From assembly GCF_004362975.1 (NCBI RefSeq), contig NZ_SNXO01000002.1, positions 1 to 64,000 on the forward strand: a stretch of 64,000 bases of DNA. The letters run 5' to 3'. Positions 34,631-43,137 of the stretch are shown one piece after another (positions within the stretch are counted from its first letter, which is position 1; every line of letters begins with the position of its first letter). The position numbers and the translations under genes were made by a program. The stretch is from Aminicella lysinilytica. Its GTDB lineage: Bacteria; Bacillota; Clostridia; Peptostreptococcales; Anaerovoracaceae. Under the pieces are notes generated by a model that saw only the letters and a list, made by a program, of their open reading frames with translations, made no database searches and was not told the DNA's origin.

Positions 34631-35593
34631 ATGCAAGTATATCAGTATATAGTGATAATCGCACTGGCCGTTATGGCATCATCGGTATTTACATCTATTG
34701 AAATACCAATTCTGAAACACAGACAGTTTCAGCAGTTTATAAGGGAAGAGGGGCCAAAGTCTCACAAGAAGAAAGAGGGAACGCCTACTATGGGCGGCAT
34801 AGCTATATATGCGTCTATATGCCTGGTATCTATGATAGGCACGTCTCTCACAAGGGACATGGGAATACTTCTGATATTCGGGGCTCTTTACGGGCTGATC
34901 GGCTTTGCTGATGACTTTATCAAAGTAACACAGAAACACAATCTTGGATTGAGAGCCTGGCAGAAACTTCTCTTCCAGATAGTACTCGGCGTTGGATTTG
35001 GATATTATGTAGTGAAATATACTAACCTGGGCACTAACGTGTGGGTGCCGTTCATAGACAAAGACGTAGACTTCGGCATGTGGTTCATACCTTTTGTAGC
35101 TTTTGTTATCGTAGCTGTAGCCAACAGCGTCAACCTTGCAGACGGTCTGGACGGACTTTGTGCCGGCGTGACCGCTATATTCGCCTTTGGATTCGCCCTA
35201 ATTGCCGACGGATTTTCGGCTTTCCCAAGCGGAGTTTACTGCCTGGCTATTGTCGGATCATGCATAGGATTTATGTTCTTTAACAAATTCCCAGCTCAGG
35301 TGTTTATGGGAGATACGGGTTCGATGGCTCTCGGCGGAGGCCTGGCGGCGGCAGTCATCCTGACAAAGGCGGAGCTTATGATACCATTCGTAGGGCTGGT
35401 GTTTGTTGTAGAGGCTCTTTCGGTAATAATACAGGTTATTGGTTTTAAAACTACAGGCAAGAGATTATTCCGCATGGCACCTATCCACCACCATTTCGAA
35501 TTGGGTGGAATGAAAGAGACTTCTGTAGTTAAAATGTTCTGGGTCTTTGCGGCAATTTGTTGCGTAGCAGGACTGCTGATCATGAAAATATGA
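34631..35593 (+). CDS. mraY: Phospho-N-acetylmuramoyl-pentapeptide transferase
   Basis: Integral membrane enzyme of 320 residues that moves phospho-MurNAc-pentapeptide to undecaprenyl phosphate, making lipid I. About ten membrane segments. Signatures: KKEGTPTMGG, the Asp pair in GFADDFIK, NLADGLDGL, and MAPIHHHFELGG (HHH motif). The start lies ten bases after murF and follows AGGGGAAA. Confidence 0.95.
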   Translation: MQVYQYIVIIALAVMASSVFTSIEIPILKHRQFQQFIREEGPKSHKKKEGTPTMGGIAIYASICLVSMIGTSLTRDMGILLIFGALYGLIGFADDFIKVTQKHNLGLRAWQKLLFQIVLGVGFGYYVVKYTNLGTNVWVPFIDKDVDFGMWFIPFVAFVIVAVANSVNLADGLDGLCAGVTAIFAFGFALIADGFSAFPSGVYCLAIVGSCIGFMFFNKFPAQVFMGDTGSMALGGGLAAAVILTKAELMIPFVGLVFVVEALSVIIQVIGFKTTGKRLFRMAPIHHHFELGGMKETSVVKMFWVFAAICCVAGLLIMKI

Positions 35594-35625
35594 TCCCGTA
35601 GGGATTTGGATGGAGATGTTGATAA

Positions 35626-37002
35626 ATGAAAACTAACATTGAGAATATGAAGAATAAAAAGGTCTTGGTAGTAGGATTCGGAAAATCCGGTATCGCTGCA
35701 GCTCAGGCTATGCTTAAGCTGGGTGCAGAGGTGTCTATACAGGACTCAAAAAAGGAAAATGATGTCGATGCTAACCTGATAACTTATTTCAGAGGTCGTG
35801 GAGCGACCTTCTTCCTGAACACTATACCGCCGGATGTAGGCGTCTATGACATGCTCATTCTGAGCCCGGGCGTAAGTCCTGAACTGGCATTTATTCAGGA
35901 GGCTGAATCCAAGGGCGCTGAGATCATTGGCGAACTTGAGATTGCTTATAGAATAGGACGCGGCAACTATATCGCCATAACCGGAACCAATGGAAAGACG
36001 ACGACTACATCGCTGGTTGGCGAAATTTTCAAGAAGTCGGGAAGAAAAACTTACGTAGTAGGCAATATAGGGGTAGCTGTGATTTCCGCATCAGCAGATG
36101 CCGATGCCACAGACTGGCTGGTAACTGAGACCAGCAGTTTTCAGCTGGAAACTACCAGATACTTCAAGCCGGCAGTATCGGCCATACTTAATCTGACTCC
36201 TGATCATCTGAACAGACATCACACTATGCAGGCTTATGGCGCTGCTAAGGCTAAGATATTTGCTAATCAGAGAGAAGATGGATATCTTGTAATAAACTAT
36301 GATGATAAGGAGTGTTTCAAACTTTCATCGGCATGTAAGGCAAAGGTCGTTCCTTTCAGCAGCAATGAAGAACTTCCTTTCGGTGCTTTCGTTAAAGACG
36401 GCAGGATAGTCATTGCTGATGAAAAGAAGGAAATCGTGGACATCTGCGGTGTAGATGAACTGAAGATCATAGGAGTACATAATCTTCAGAACGCTTTGGC
36501 TGCAGCAGCAATAAGTTATTTCGCAGGAATAGACCGTGAGACTATTGCGGAAGTTCTGAGAACATTTGCCGGAGTAGAACACAGAATTGAGTATTGTGGC
36601 GAAATCAATGGAGTGAAGTACTACAATGATTCCAAGGGTACCAATACAGATGCATCTATCACTGCCCTTAAGGCTCTGGAAAAGAATATAATCATTATTG
36701 CCGGCGGAGACGCTAAAGGCCAGGAATTCGATGGATTCATCAAGGAATTCCCGGGCAGAGTCAAGGAAATGATATTACTGGGCCGCGATGCTCATCTGAT
36801 ACAGGAAGCAGCCGACAGGCTGGGATTTGAGAATTACATATATTGCAAGGACATGGTCGAGTGCGTCAATAAAGCATACGAAATAGCTGAACCTGGCGAT
36901 TCTGTATTGCTTTCTCCTGCATGCGCCAGTTGGGATATGTATGATAACTTCGAACAAAGGGGAGATCATTTCAAAGAATGCGTAGGCAGATTGGTTAGAT
37001 AA
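35626..37002 (+). CDS. murD: UDP-MurNAc-L-alanine--D-glutamate ligase
   Basis: Adds D-Glu to UDP-MurNAc-L-Ala. 458 residues: Rossmann-like N-terminal domain (VLVVGFGKSGIAAA), ATP loop TGTNGKTTTTSL (about 118-129), NLTPDHLNRH, and a C-terminal domain with YNDSKGTN (about 330), where the loop lysine lies. The start follows GGAGATG. Its stop is directly joined to ftsW. Confidence 0.95.
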   Translation: MKTNIENMKNKKVLVVGFGKSGIAAAQAMLKLGAEVSIQDSKKENDVDANLITYFRGRGATFFLNTIPPDVGVYDMLILSPGVSPELAFIQEAESKGAEIIGELEIAYRIGRGNYIAITGTNGKTTTTSLVGEIFKKSGRKTYVVGNIGVAVISASADADATDWLVTETSSFQLETTRYFKPAVSAILNLTPDHLNRHHTMQAYGAAKAKIFANQREDGYLVINYDDKECFKLSSACKAKVVPFSSNEELPFGAFVKDGRIVIADEKKEIVDICGVDELKIIGVHNLQNALAAAAISYFAGIDRETIAEVLRTFAGVEHRIEYCGEINGVKYYNDSKGTNTDASITALKALEKNIIIIAGGDAKGQEFDGFIKEFPGRVKEMILLGRDAHLIQEAADRLGFENYIYCKDMVECVNKAYEIAEPGDSVLLSPACASWDMYDNFEQRGDHFKECVGRLVR

Positions 37003-38190
37003 ATGGCTAAGATAATGAACACTCTGAAAAAGATAAAGCCTTGTGATTTCACCGTAGTCATCCTGGTGGTGGCTTTGGTGATTTTTGGCGTAGTCATGGT
37101 GTTCAGCGCAAGCTATTATAATTCCCTTAACGATACAGGATCGCCATATGGATATCTGAAGAAACAATTATTCTTTGCTATAAGCGGTTTCGTGATCATG
37201 TATATAATGTCTATAGTGGACTATCATATTTTCAAGAAACTGGCTGTACCTTTGCTGATTTTCAGCCTGATACTGCTGGCACTCTTATTTACACCACTTG
37301 GAACCAATGTTAACGGAGCGACACGCTGGATAGTCATAGGCCCATTGAGCATTATGCCGGGCGAAGTGGCTAAGATCGCCGTTATAGTATATGTGGCATT
37401 TTATCTGGCCCCTGATCCTAAGAGAATATTGTCGATCAAAGAAGGAATACTGCCTATGGCTGTACTGGCTGCAGTTTTTGGCATTATGATAATCAAACAG
37501 CCGAATCTTTCGACTGCTATTACCGTAGTAGGCATCATACTCGGTATGATGTTTCTGGCCGGCCTTAAGTGGAAATGGATAATCAGCATTTTTGCTATAG
37601 GAGGAGTAGGACTCTTTGGCCTGAGTAAGACAGACACTTACTGGGGTACAAGACTCACAAGCTTTATAGATCCATTCAAAGATCCCCAGGGAGACGGTTT
37701 CCAGGCGGTTCAGTCTTTATTGGCCCTGGGCACAGGTGGATTGTTCGGTCTTGGTCTTGGCAAAAGCGTACAGAAAAATCTCTACCTTCCTGAGCCTCAG
37801 AATGACTTTATTCTCGCCATAATAGGCGAGGAACTCGGGCTCGTGGGAATACTGATATTGCTATTGGTATTTACGATCCTTATATGGCGTTGCTTCCTTG
37901 TGACTATGAGATCACCGGACAGGTTCGGTATGTTAATGGCCGGAGGAATTACGCTTATGATAGGTATTCAGCTTGTACTGAATGTTGCAGTCGTGACATC
38001 ATCTATGCCGCCAACAGGTATAGCCCTGCCATTTGTCAGTTACGGAGGAAATGCCCTTTGGATCATGATGGGGGCCTGCGGAGTTTTACTTAATATCTCG
38101 AGGCAAAGCAAGAAACCTGCTAAGGCTGTGGAAACGGAGAGACCAAGAGGCCGCCACGACCTCAGGAGAGAGTACGGAGGAAGAGCATGA
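37003..38190 (+). CDS. ftsW: SEDS glycosyltransferase FtsW
   Basis: Polytopic membrane protein of 395 residues, about ten membrane segments, that polymerises lipid II at the division site with a class B PBP. It contains the SEDS signatures ARWI-type NGATRWI near 105, PEPQNDFI with the extracellular Asp, and the C-terminal PFVSYGG. The ATG immediately follows the murD stop. murG starts four bases before its end (ATGA). Confidence 0.93.
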   Translation: MAKIMNTLKKIKPCDFTVVILVVALVIFGVVMVFSASYYNSLNDTGSPYGYLKKQLFFAISGFVIMYIMSIVDYHIFKKLAVPLLIFSLILLALLFTPLGTNVNGATRWIVIGPLSIMPGEVAKIAVIVYVAFYLAPDPKRILSIKEGILPMAVLAAVFGIMIIKQPNLSTAITVVGIILGMMFLAGLKWKWIISIFAIGGVGLFGLSKTDTYWGTRLTSFIDPFKDPQGDGFQAVQSLLALGTGGLFGLGLGKSVQKNLYLPEPQNDFILAIIGEELGLVGILILLLVFTILIWRCFLVTMRSPDRFGMLMAGGITLMIGIQLVLNVAVVTSSMPPTGIALPFVSYGGNALWIMMGACGVLLNISRQSKKPAKAVETERPRGRHDLRREYGGRA

Positions 38191-39296
38191 AAGTAATAGT
38201 GACCGGCGGCGGCACGGGAGGACATATTTATCCTGCCCTTGCCATTGCAGATGAAATTAAAGAGAGAGATCCTTCATCGGAAATACTCTATGTGGGAAAT
38301 GATATAGGCCTGGAGAAGGATATCGTTCCGGGCAGCGGCTATGATATGGAACTGGTTTCCGCCAAGTGGCTGGACAGAAGCAATATATTCAAGATATTTG
38401 ATACAGGCTTCAGTACTATGAAGGGCATCAGGCAGTCTATGAAGATCATGAAGAACTTCAAGCCGGATGTGGTCATAGGTACCGGGGGCTTTGTGTGCGT
38501 ACCTGTCATATATGCAGGCCATAAGTATGGCGCCCGGTGTTATCTACACGAGCAAAACGCATTTCCGGGTGTTGCGAACAGAACTCTGGAGAAATTTGTG
38601 AACAAAGTGTTCCTGGGGTTTCCTGAGGCATCACATTATTTTAAAGAACCGCAGAAACACCTAGTGACCGGCAATCCTGTCAGATCACGTTTCCTTGGAG
38701 TAGATAAGAGCGAAGCGAGACAGAAACTTGCACTAGATGAAGATGATTTCGTGATATTTTCATTTGGTGGAAGTCAGGGCGCAGAGAAGATAAATCAGGT
38801 CGTATTTCAGCTTATGAAGACCGTTAACGGTATGGATCATGTGACGTTACTTTTTGGTACGGGCAGTCAGTACTATCAGGAAATCTTAGATGACGTGAAA
38901 GCGCAGAATATTGAGCTTGGGGCCAACATCCGAATAGAGTCGTATATCAATGATATGGAAGATTATCTTGGGGCTTCAGACTTGATCATAAGCCGCGCAG
39001 GAGCTCTTTCAGTTGCAGAAACCTGTATGTGCGGTAGAGCGTCCATACTGATACCTTCACCTAATGTAACGGGAAACCATCAGTATTTCAATGCCAAATC
39101 TGTGGCAGACAGAGGTGGAGCAGTACTCATAGAGGAAAAGGATCTGACCGATGAACTCTTGTTGGAAGAAGTAACAAAACTAAAGAATGATCCGGAGTTT
39201 GTAAAGAAAATGGGTGATGCAGCCTTTGCGTGCGCACCTAAAGATGCTACGAACATGATATATCAGACTATCTGTAAGGATGAAATAAATGGATAA
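38187..39296 (+). CDS. murG: UDP-GlcNAc--lipid I N-acetylglucosaminyltransferase
   Basis: Peripheral membrane GT-B enzyme of 369 residues that converts lipid I to lipid II. The N-terminus has GGGTGGHIYPALA (lipid-binding G-loop), then GTGGFVCVP, HEQNAFPG, FGGSQGA (about 191-197), and the UDP site region SRAGALSVAE and PSPNVTGNHQ. It overlaps ftsW by four bases and ftsQ by eight. Confidence 0.95.
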   Translation: MKVIVTGGGTGGHIYPALAIADEIKERDPSSEILYVGNDIGLEKDIVPGSGYDMELVSAKWLDRSNIFKIFDTGFSTMKGIRQSMKIMKNFKPDVVIGTGGFVCVPVIYAGHKYGARCYLHEQNAFPGVANRTLEKFVNKVFLGFPEASHYFKEPQKHLVTGNPVRSRFLGVDKSEARQKLALDEDDFVIFSFGGSQGAEKINQVVFQLMKTVNGMDHVTLLFGTGSQYYQEILDDVKAQNIELGANIRIESYINDMEDYLGASDLIISRAGALSVAETCMCGRASILIPSPNVTGNHQYFNAKSVADRGGAVLIEEKDLTDELLLEEVTKLKNDPEFVKKMGDAAFACAPKDATNMIYQTICKDEING

Positions 39297-40053
39297 CGAT
39301 ATGGAATTCAAAGAAATACCCAGGGAGAAGAAGGTCAGGAAGAAGAAGCATTATATGGCTAGATTTCTGATAATTCTCTGTGTCATAATTGCGTTGGTGG
39401 CGTTTTTGCTTTCACCGGTCTTCAATGTGAAGCATATCAGTGTAACCGGAAATGATTATTACACTGATCAGGAAGTGATAAATATGGGGAATGCCACTAA
39501 AGGAGGCAATATTTTCATTCATTCCGGTATTTCATCTATAAAATCAAGACTTGAGGGAAATCCGTATTTTTCGTCAGTGAAGGTCAGCATAGGGTTGCCG
39601 TCTACATTGAAGATCAGTGTGACGGAGCGTAAGCAGGTAGCAGCCCTGATCTATGGCGATCAGTATATTGTAATAGATGTTGATGGAAAAGTACTGCGAA
39701 AGACAGAGATAGATCCAAAGATAACTATTATTAAGGGATTGACCTTGAGCAAAATCAAGGTTGGAGAAAAAGTCAAGGCTGAGGAAGCACAGACTCTGAC
39801 AAGAACTTTGAAAATGCTTTCAACTATGAACAAAGGCGATCTTTACTTTAAAAAGATTGATGTTTCTGGGATTTTTATTAAGGCATACATATATGACACG
39901 CTTATAGTCAAGGGCATCCCCGCGCAGATGCAGAAGGCTATAAAAAGCGGTGATCTTCAGAAAGTCATAAGCAAACTTTTCAAAAGCGGTTACAAGCGTG
40001 GCACCATTAGTTTAGGTGATCACAACTACATGTCATTTTCACCTGCTTGTTGA
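39289..40053 (+). CDS. ftsQ: Cell division protein FtsQ/DivIB
   Basis: Bitopic membrane protein of 254 residues: basic N-terminus, one membrane helix (about 25-45), a POTRA domain (FNVKHISVTGNDYYT..., about 45-115) and a beta domain. It scaffolds FtsL and the septal synthase. Its start lies eight bases inside murG. No ftsA follows; the next gene is ftsZ with its own promoter. Confidence 0.88.
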   Translation: MDNDMEFKEIPREKKVRKKKHYMARFLIILCVIIALVAFLLSPVFNVKHISVTGNDYYTDQEVINMGNATKGGNIFIHSGISSIKSRLEGNPYFSSVKVSIGLPSTLKISVTERKQVAALIYGDQYIVIDVDGKVLRKTEIDPKITIIKGLTLSKIKVGEKVKAEEAQTLTRTLKMLSTMNKGDLYFKKIDVSGIFIKAYIYDTLIVKGIPAQMQKAIKSGDLQKVISKLFKSGYKRGTISLGDHNYMSFSPAC

Positions 40054-40078
40054 TAAAAAACAGGTGCAAAGGTATAGA
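40050..40078 (+). promoter_or_regulatory. Candidate ftsZ promoter
   Basis: TTGATA (40050-40055, overlapping the ftsQ stop), 17-bp spacer, TATAGA (40073-40078), 54 bp before the ftsZ start. Confidence 0.55.
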
Positions 40079-40131
40079 TTATATGGTAAAATAAGACATA
40101 GTATGATATTGGATTCAAGGAGGCAGTGTTC

Positions 40132-41262
40132 ATGTTGCAATTTGAGAACGAACAGGAGAATTCAGCTGTAATAAAAGTAATTGGAGTTGGAGGCGGTGGA
40201 TGTAATGCCATCAACAGGATGCTGGAAGCAGACCTGAAGGGTGTAGATTATATAGCGATAAATACGGACAAGCAGGCGTTGAGCAGATGTAACGCTGAGA
40301 CTAAAGTCCAGATAGGTGAGAAACTTACCAGAGGACTTGGCGCGGGAGGCAATCCGGAAATCGGACAGCGATCCGCAGAAGAAACTCTGGATGAAATAGC
40401 AGACTTGCTGGAAGGCACCGATATGGTGTTCATAACGGCAGGTATGGGTGGAGGCACCGGAACCGGAGCTGCCCCGATAATTGCTAAGGCATCTAAGGAT
40501 ATGGGAATCCTTACTGTAGGCGTCGTGACCAGACCTTTTGCCTTTGAAGGCAAGAAGAGAGCTGATCAGGCAGATCTGGGGCTGGGTTTCCTTAAGAAAT
40601 ATGTAGATTCACTGGTAATAGTGCCAAATGATAAGCTTATACAGAACTGCGAGAAGGACACATCCATAATGGATGCTTTCAGTATGGCGGATGACGTACT
40701 TAAACAGGGCGTCCAGGGCATATCTGATCTGATATCAGATTACGCTTTGATAAACGTGGACTTCGCAGATGTGAGATCGGTAATGACGGATCGCGGCGTA
40801 GCTCATATGGGAGTTGGACGCGGTACCGGCGAGGACAGAGCCAAGGAAGCTGTTCAGGCTGCTATTGAAAGTCCTCTTCTTGAGACCAGAATCACTGGAG
40901 CCAAGGCGATACTGCTTTATGTCTCCGGCGGATATGATCTGGGAATGCTGGAAGTACATGAGATCGCAAGCCTTGTTGAAGAGCAGGCCGATAAGGAAGC
41001 TATCCTGATATTCGGAGCAGCGGTTTCAGAGGAAATGAATAATGAAATAGAGATCACTGTAATTGCCACAGGCTTTGGAGAAGGATTAGACAAGGATCCT
41101 ATTGATTATGGGAACCTAGATGTTCTGAAATCCAAGAAGGTCGTAACACCGGATGGCCTTGAGGGCACAGAAGTGACTTTGGAAGAAATATTCAAGGAAA
41201 CCAGAGATGAGGACATGACGGATTCTAAATTCGACATTCCGACATTCCTGAACAACAAGTAA
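40132..41262 (+). CDS. ftsZ: Cell division GTPase FtsZ
   Basis: Tubulin homologue of 376 residues that forms the Z-ring. [13 protein letters not shown] (18-30) and the GTP signature GGGTGTGAA (about 105-113) are clear, as is [11 protein letters not shown]. The C-terminus ends in the conserved peptide FDIPTFL that binds membrane anchors. AAGGAGG (40117-40123) is eight bases from ATG 40132 and only two from a GTG at 40126, so I chose the ATG. A terminator follows. Confidence 0.97.
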   Translation: MLQFENEQENSAVIKVIGVGGGGCNAINRMLEADLKGVDYIAINTDKQALSRCNAETKVQIGEKLTRGLGAGGNPEIGQRSAEETLDEIADLLEGTDMVFITAGMGGGTGTGAAPIIAKASKDMGILTVGVVTRPFAFEGKKRADQADLGLGFLKKYVDSLVIVPNDKLIQNCEKDTSIMDAFSMADDVLKQGVQGISDLISDYALINVDFADVRSVMTDRGVAHMGVGRGTGEDRAKEAVQAAIESPLLETRITGAKAILLYVSGGYDLGMLEVHEIASLVEEQADKEAILIFGAAVSEEMNNEIEITVIATGFGEGLDKDPIDYGNLDVLKSKKVVTPDGLEGTEVTLEEIFKETRDEDMTDSKFDIPTFLNNK

Positions 41263-41277
41263 GCTAAGCAGTTAAAT

Positions 41278-41305
41278 AAAAGCCGGTAAATACAGCCGGC
41301 TTTTT
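41278..41305 (+). terminator. Intrinsic terminator after ftsZ
   Basis: AAAAGCCGG (41278-41286) pairs with CCGGCTTTT (41296-41304) and ends in a T-run. It closes the dcw cluster. Confidence 0.9.
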
Positions 41306-41314
41306 AATAATATT

Positions 41315-42085
41315 ATGGGAAAGTATATTGAATCAAGAGACAACAGAATAATCAAGGAGTGCGTCAGACTGACTCGTAAGAAATATAGAGATAAGGAGGA
41401 AAGGTATCTTATCGAAGGGGAAAACCTTATAGGCGAGGCCCTTAGCGAAGAAATAGATATCAGTGCTCTCCTCATACGAGACGGAACAACATTCAATGGA
41501 TCGGACCGGGTCGACACATACATTATCGAGCCGGGGCTTTTTGATTCTATAGCTCAGACTGAAACCAGCCAGGGTGTCCTGGCCGTAGTGGCTAAGAAGA
41601 AGTTTACTGTAGCAACATTGGCAGAGGTAAATAAGCGGGGAATCAATTTCATCGTATTGGACAGACTACAGGATCCGGGGAACATCGGCACGATTATAAG
41701 AACGGCCGAGGGAGCCGGATATGGAGCGGTCATTACGGTGAAAGGCACAGCAGATGTTTACTCGCCTAAGGTCGTCAGAGCAGCGGCCGGATCAGTCTTT
41801 AGGATCCCTATCGTCTCCGTCGAGGATGGTAGGGAACTACGAGAGACAGTTGACAGACTAGGAAAGAGACTGGCTGTGACCTGTTTGAATAATGACAAGT
41901 TTTACTATGATGAGGATATCAGGAAGGATATAGCGCTGGTCATCGGAAACGAGGGCGGTGGGTGCAGTCCGGATCTCATCAATGACGCTGATATCAGAGT
42001 GATGATCCCAATGAAGGGAAAACTGGAATCACTTAATGCTTCAGTTGCGGCAGGAATACTTATGTATGAAGCCATGAGGCAATAA
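41315..42085 (+). CDS. TrmH/SpoU-family RNA 2'-O-methyltransferase
   Basis: SAM-dependent enzyme of 256 residues with a trefoil knot. N-terminal substrate-binding part (MGKYIESRDNRIIKE..., typical of 23S rRNA methyltransferases of the RlmB/YsgA group), then motif 1 NIGTIIRTAEGAGY (about 122-135), motif 2 VIGNEGGG, and motif 3 IPMKGKLESLNASVAAGIL. The target base is not readable. The start has no visible ribosome binding site and lies ten bases beyond the ftsZ terminator. pheS follows after 17 bases, so they may be co-transcribed. Confidence 0.85.
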   Translation: MGKYIESRDNRIIKECVRLTRKKYRDKEERYLIEGENLIGEALSEEIDISALLIRDGTTFNGSDRVDTYIIEPGLFDSIAQTETSQGVLAVVAKKKFTVATLAEVNKRGINFIVLDRLQDPGNIGTIIRTAEGAGYGAVITVKGTADVYSPKVVRAAAGSVFRIPIVSVEDGRELRETVDRLGKRLAVTCLNNDKFYYDEDIRKDIALVIGNEGGGCSPDLINDADIRVMIPMKGKLESLNASVAAGILMYEAMRQ

Positions 42086-42102
42086 ATAGAAGAGGTAAAG
42101 AA

Positions 42103-43125
42103 ATGCAGGAAAAATTAGAAAAAGTTTTAGCAGAGGCAAAGGAACAGCTGAGCAAGGCCACATCTATCGCGGAGACAGAAGAAATTCGAGTGAGGGTTCT
42201 GGGCAAAAAGGGTAAGCTTACCGAGATACTCAGAGGTATGGGCAAGCTTTCGCCAGAAGAAAAGAAAGAACTCGGCATGTCCGCCAATAAGGTAAAGTCT
42301 GAAGTAGGCGACCTTTTGTCATCTAAGATGGATGCCTTGAAAGCTCAGGCTAAAGAGGCAAAGTTCAATAGAGAGAAAATAGATGTAACAGAACCGGGAC
42401 GTCCGGTAATATACGGAGTAGAGCATCCTATAACTCAGACGATCAATGAAGTCGTGGATATATTCAAATCCATGGGTTATTCAGTGTATGAGAGCCCTGA
42501 TGTAGATTCAGTGTATAATACCTTCGATGCGCTCAATTCACCGGAAGATCATCCGGCAAGAGACATGACAGACACATTCTATGTCAACGATAATACAGTT
42601 CTGAGGCCACACACATCTTCAGCAGAGGTAAGGGCAGAAAAAGAACTGGCTACTCCATATAAAATACTGATACCGGGAAGATGTTACAGATGTGATACTC
42701 CCGATGCCACTCATTCTCACACCTTCCATCAGATTGAGATGATGGTCATAGGCGAGGGAATAACCATGGCAGATCTTAAGGGATCCCTTGATTTGATGGC
42801 CAAGAAACTATTCGGACCGAAAACGAGAACTAAGTTCAGACCTCATCACTTCCCATTTACGGAGCCAAGCGCTGAGATGGACGTATCCTGCTTCAAATGC
42901 GGCGGCACAGGTTGCCCTGTCTGCAAGGGAAGCGGATGGATAGAAATCCTTGGATGCGGCATGACACATCCACATGTTCATAAGGCCGGCGGCATAGACA
43001 CTGAAAAGTACACCGGATTTGCCGTTGGAATGGGCGTAGAGAGAATAGCGATGCTGAAGTATGGAATTGATGATATCAGGCTTTTATACGAAAACGACAT
43101 GAGATTCATCAATCAGTTCAAATAG
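42103..43125 (+). CDS. pheS: Phenylalanine--tRNA ligase alpha subunit
   Basis: Catalytic subunit of the (alpha-beta)2 synthetase, 340 residues. N-terminal coiled coil (about 1-85), then the class II core: HPARDMTDTFY, RPHTSSAEVR (motif 2 region), FHQIE and motif 3 GMGVERIAML. The insertion CFKCGGTGCPVCKGSGW is a Cys-rich segment seen in some bacterial PheS. Start after GAGGTAAAG. No T-box precedes the gene. Confidence 0.96.
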   Translation: MQEKLEKVLAEAKEQLSKATSIAETEEIRVRVLGKKGKLTEILRGMGKLSPEEKKELGMSANKVKSEVGDLLSSKMDALKAQAKEAKFNREKIDVTEPGRPVIYGVEHPITQTINEVVDIFKSMGYSVYESPDVDSVYNTFDALNSPEDHPARDMTDTFYVNDNTVLRPHTSSAEVRAEKELATPYKILIPGRCYRCDTPDATHSHTFHQIEMMVIGEGITMADLKGSLDLMAKKLFGPKTRTKFRPHHFPFTEPSAEMDVSCFKCGGTGCPVCKGSGWIEILGCGMTHPHVHKAGGIDTEKYTGFAVGMGVERIAMLKYGIDDIRLLYENDMRFINQFK

Positions 43126-43137
43126 GAGGTCTAATAG

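Noticed and set aside
42086-42102. T-box before pheST
   Set aside because: Only 17 bases lie between the methyltransferase and pheS, and no specifier loop or T-box sequence is seen.
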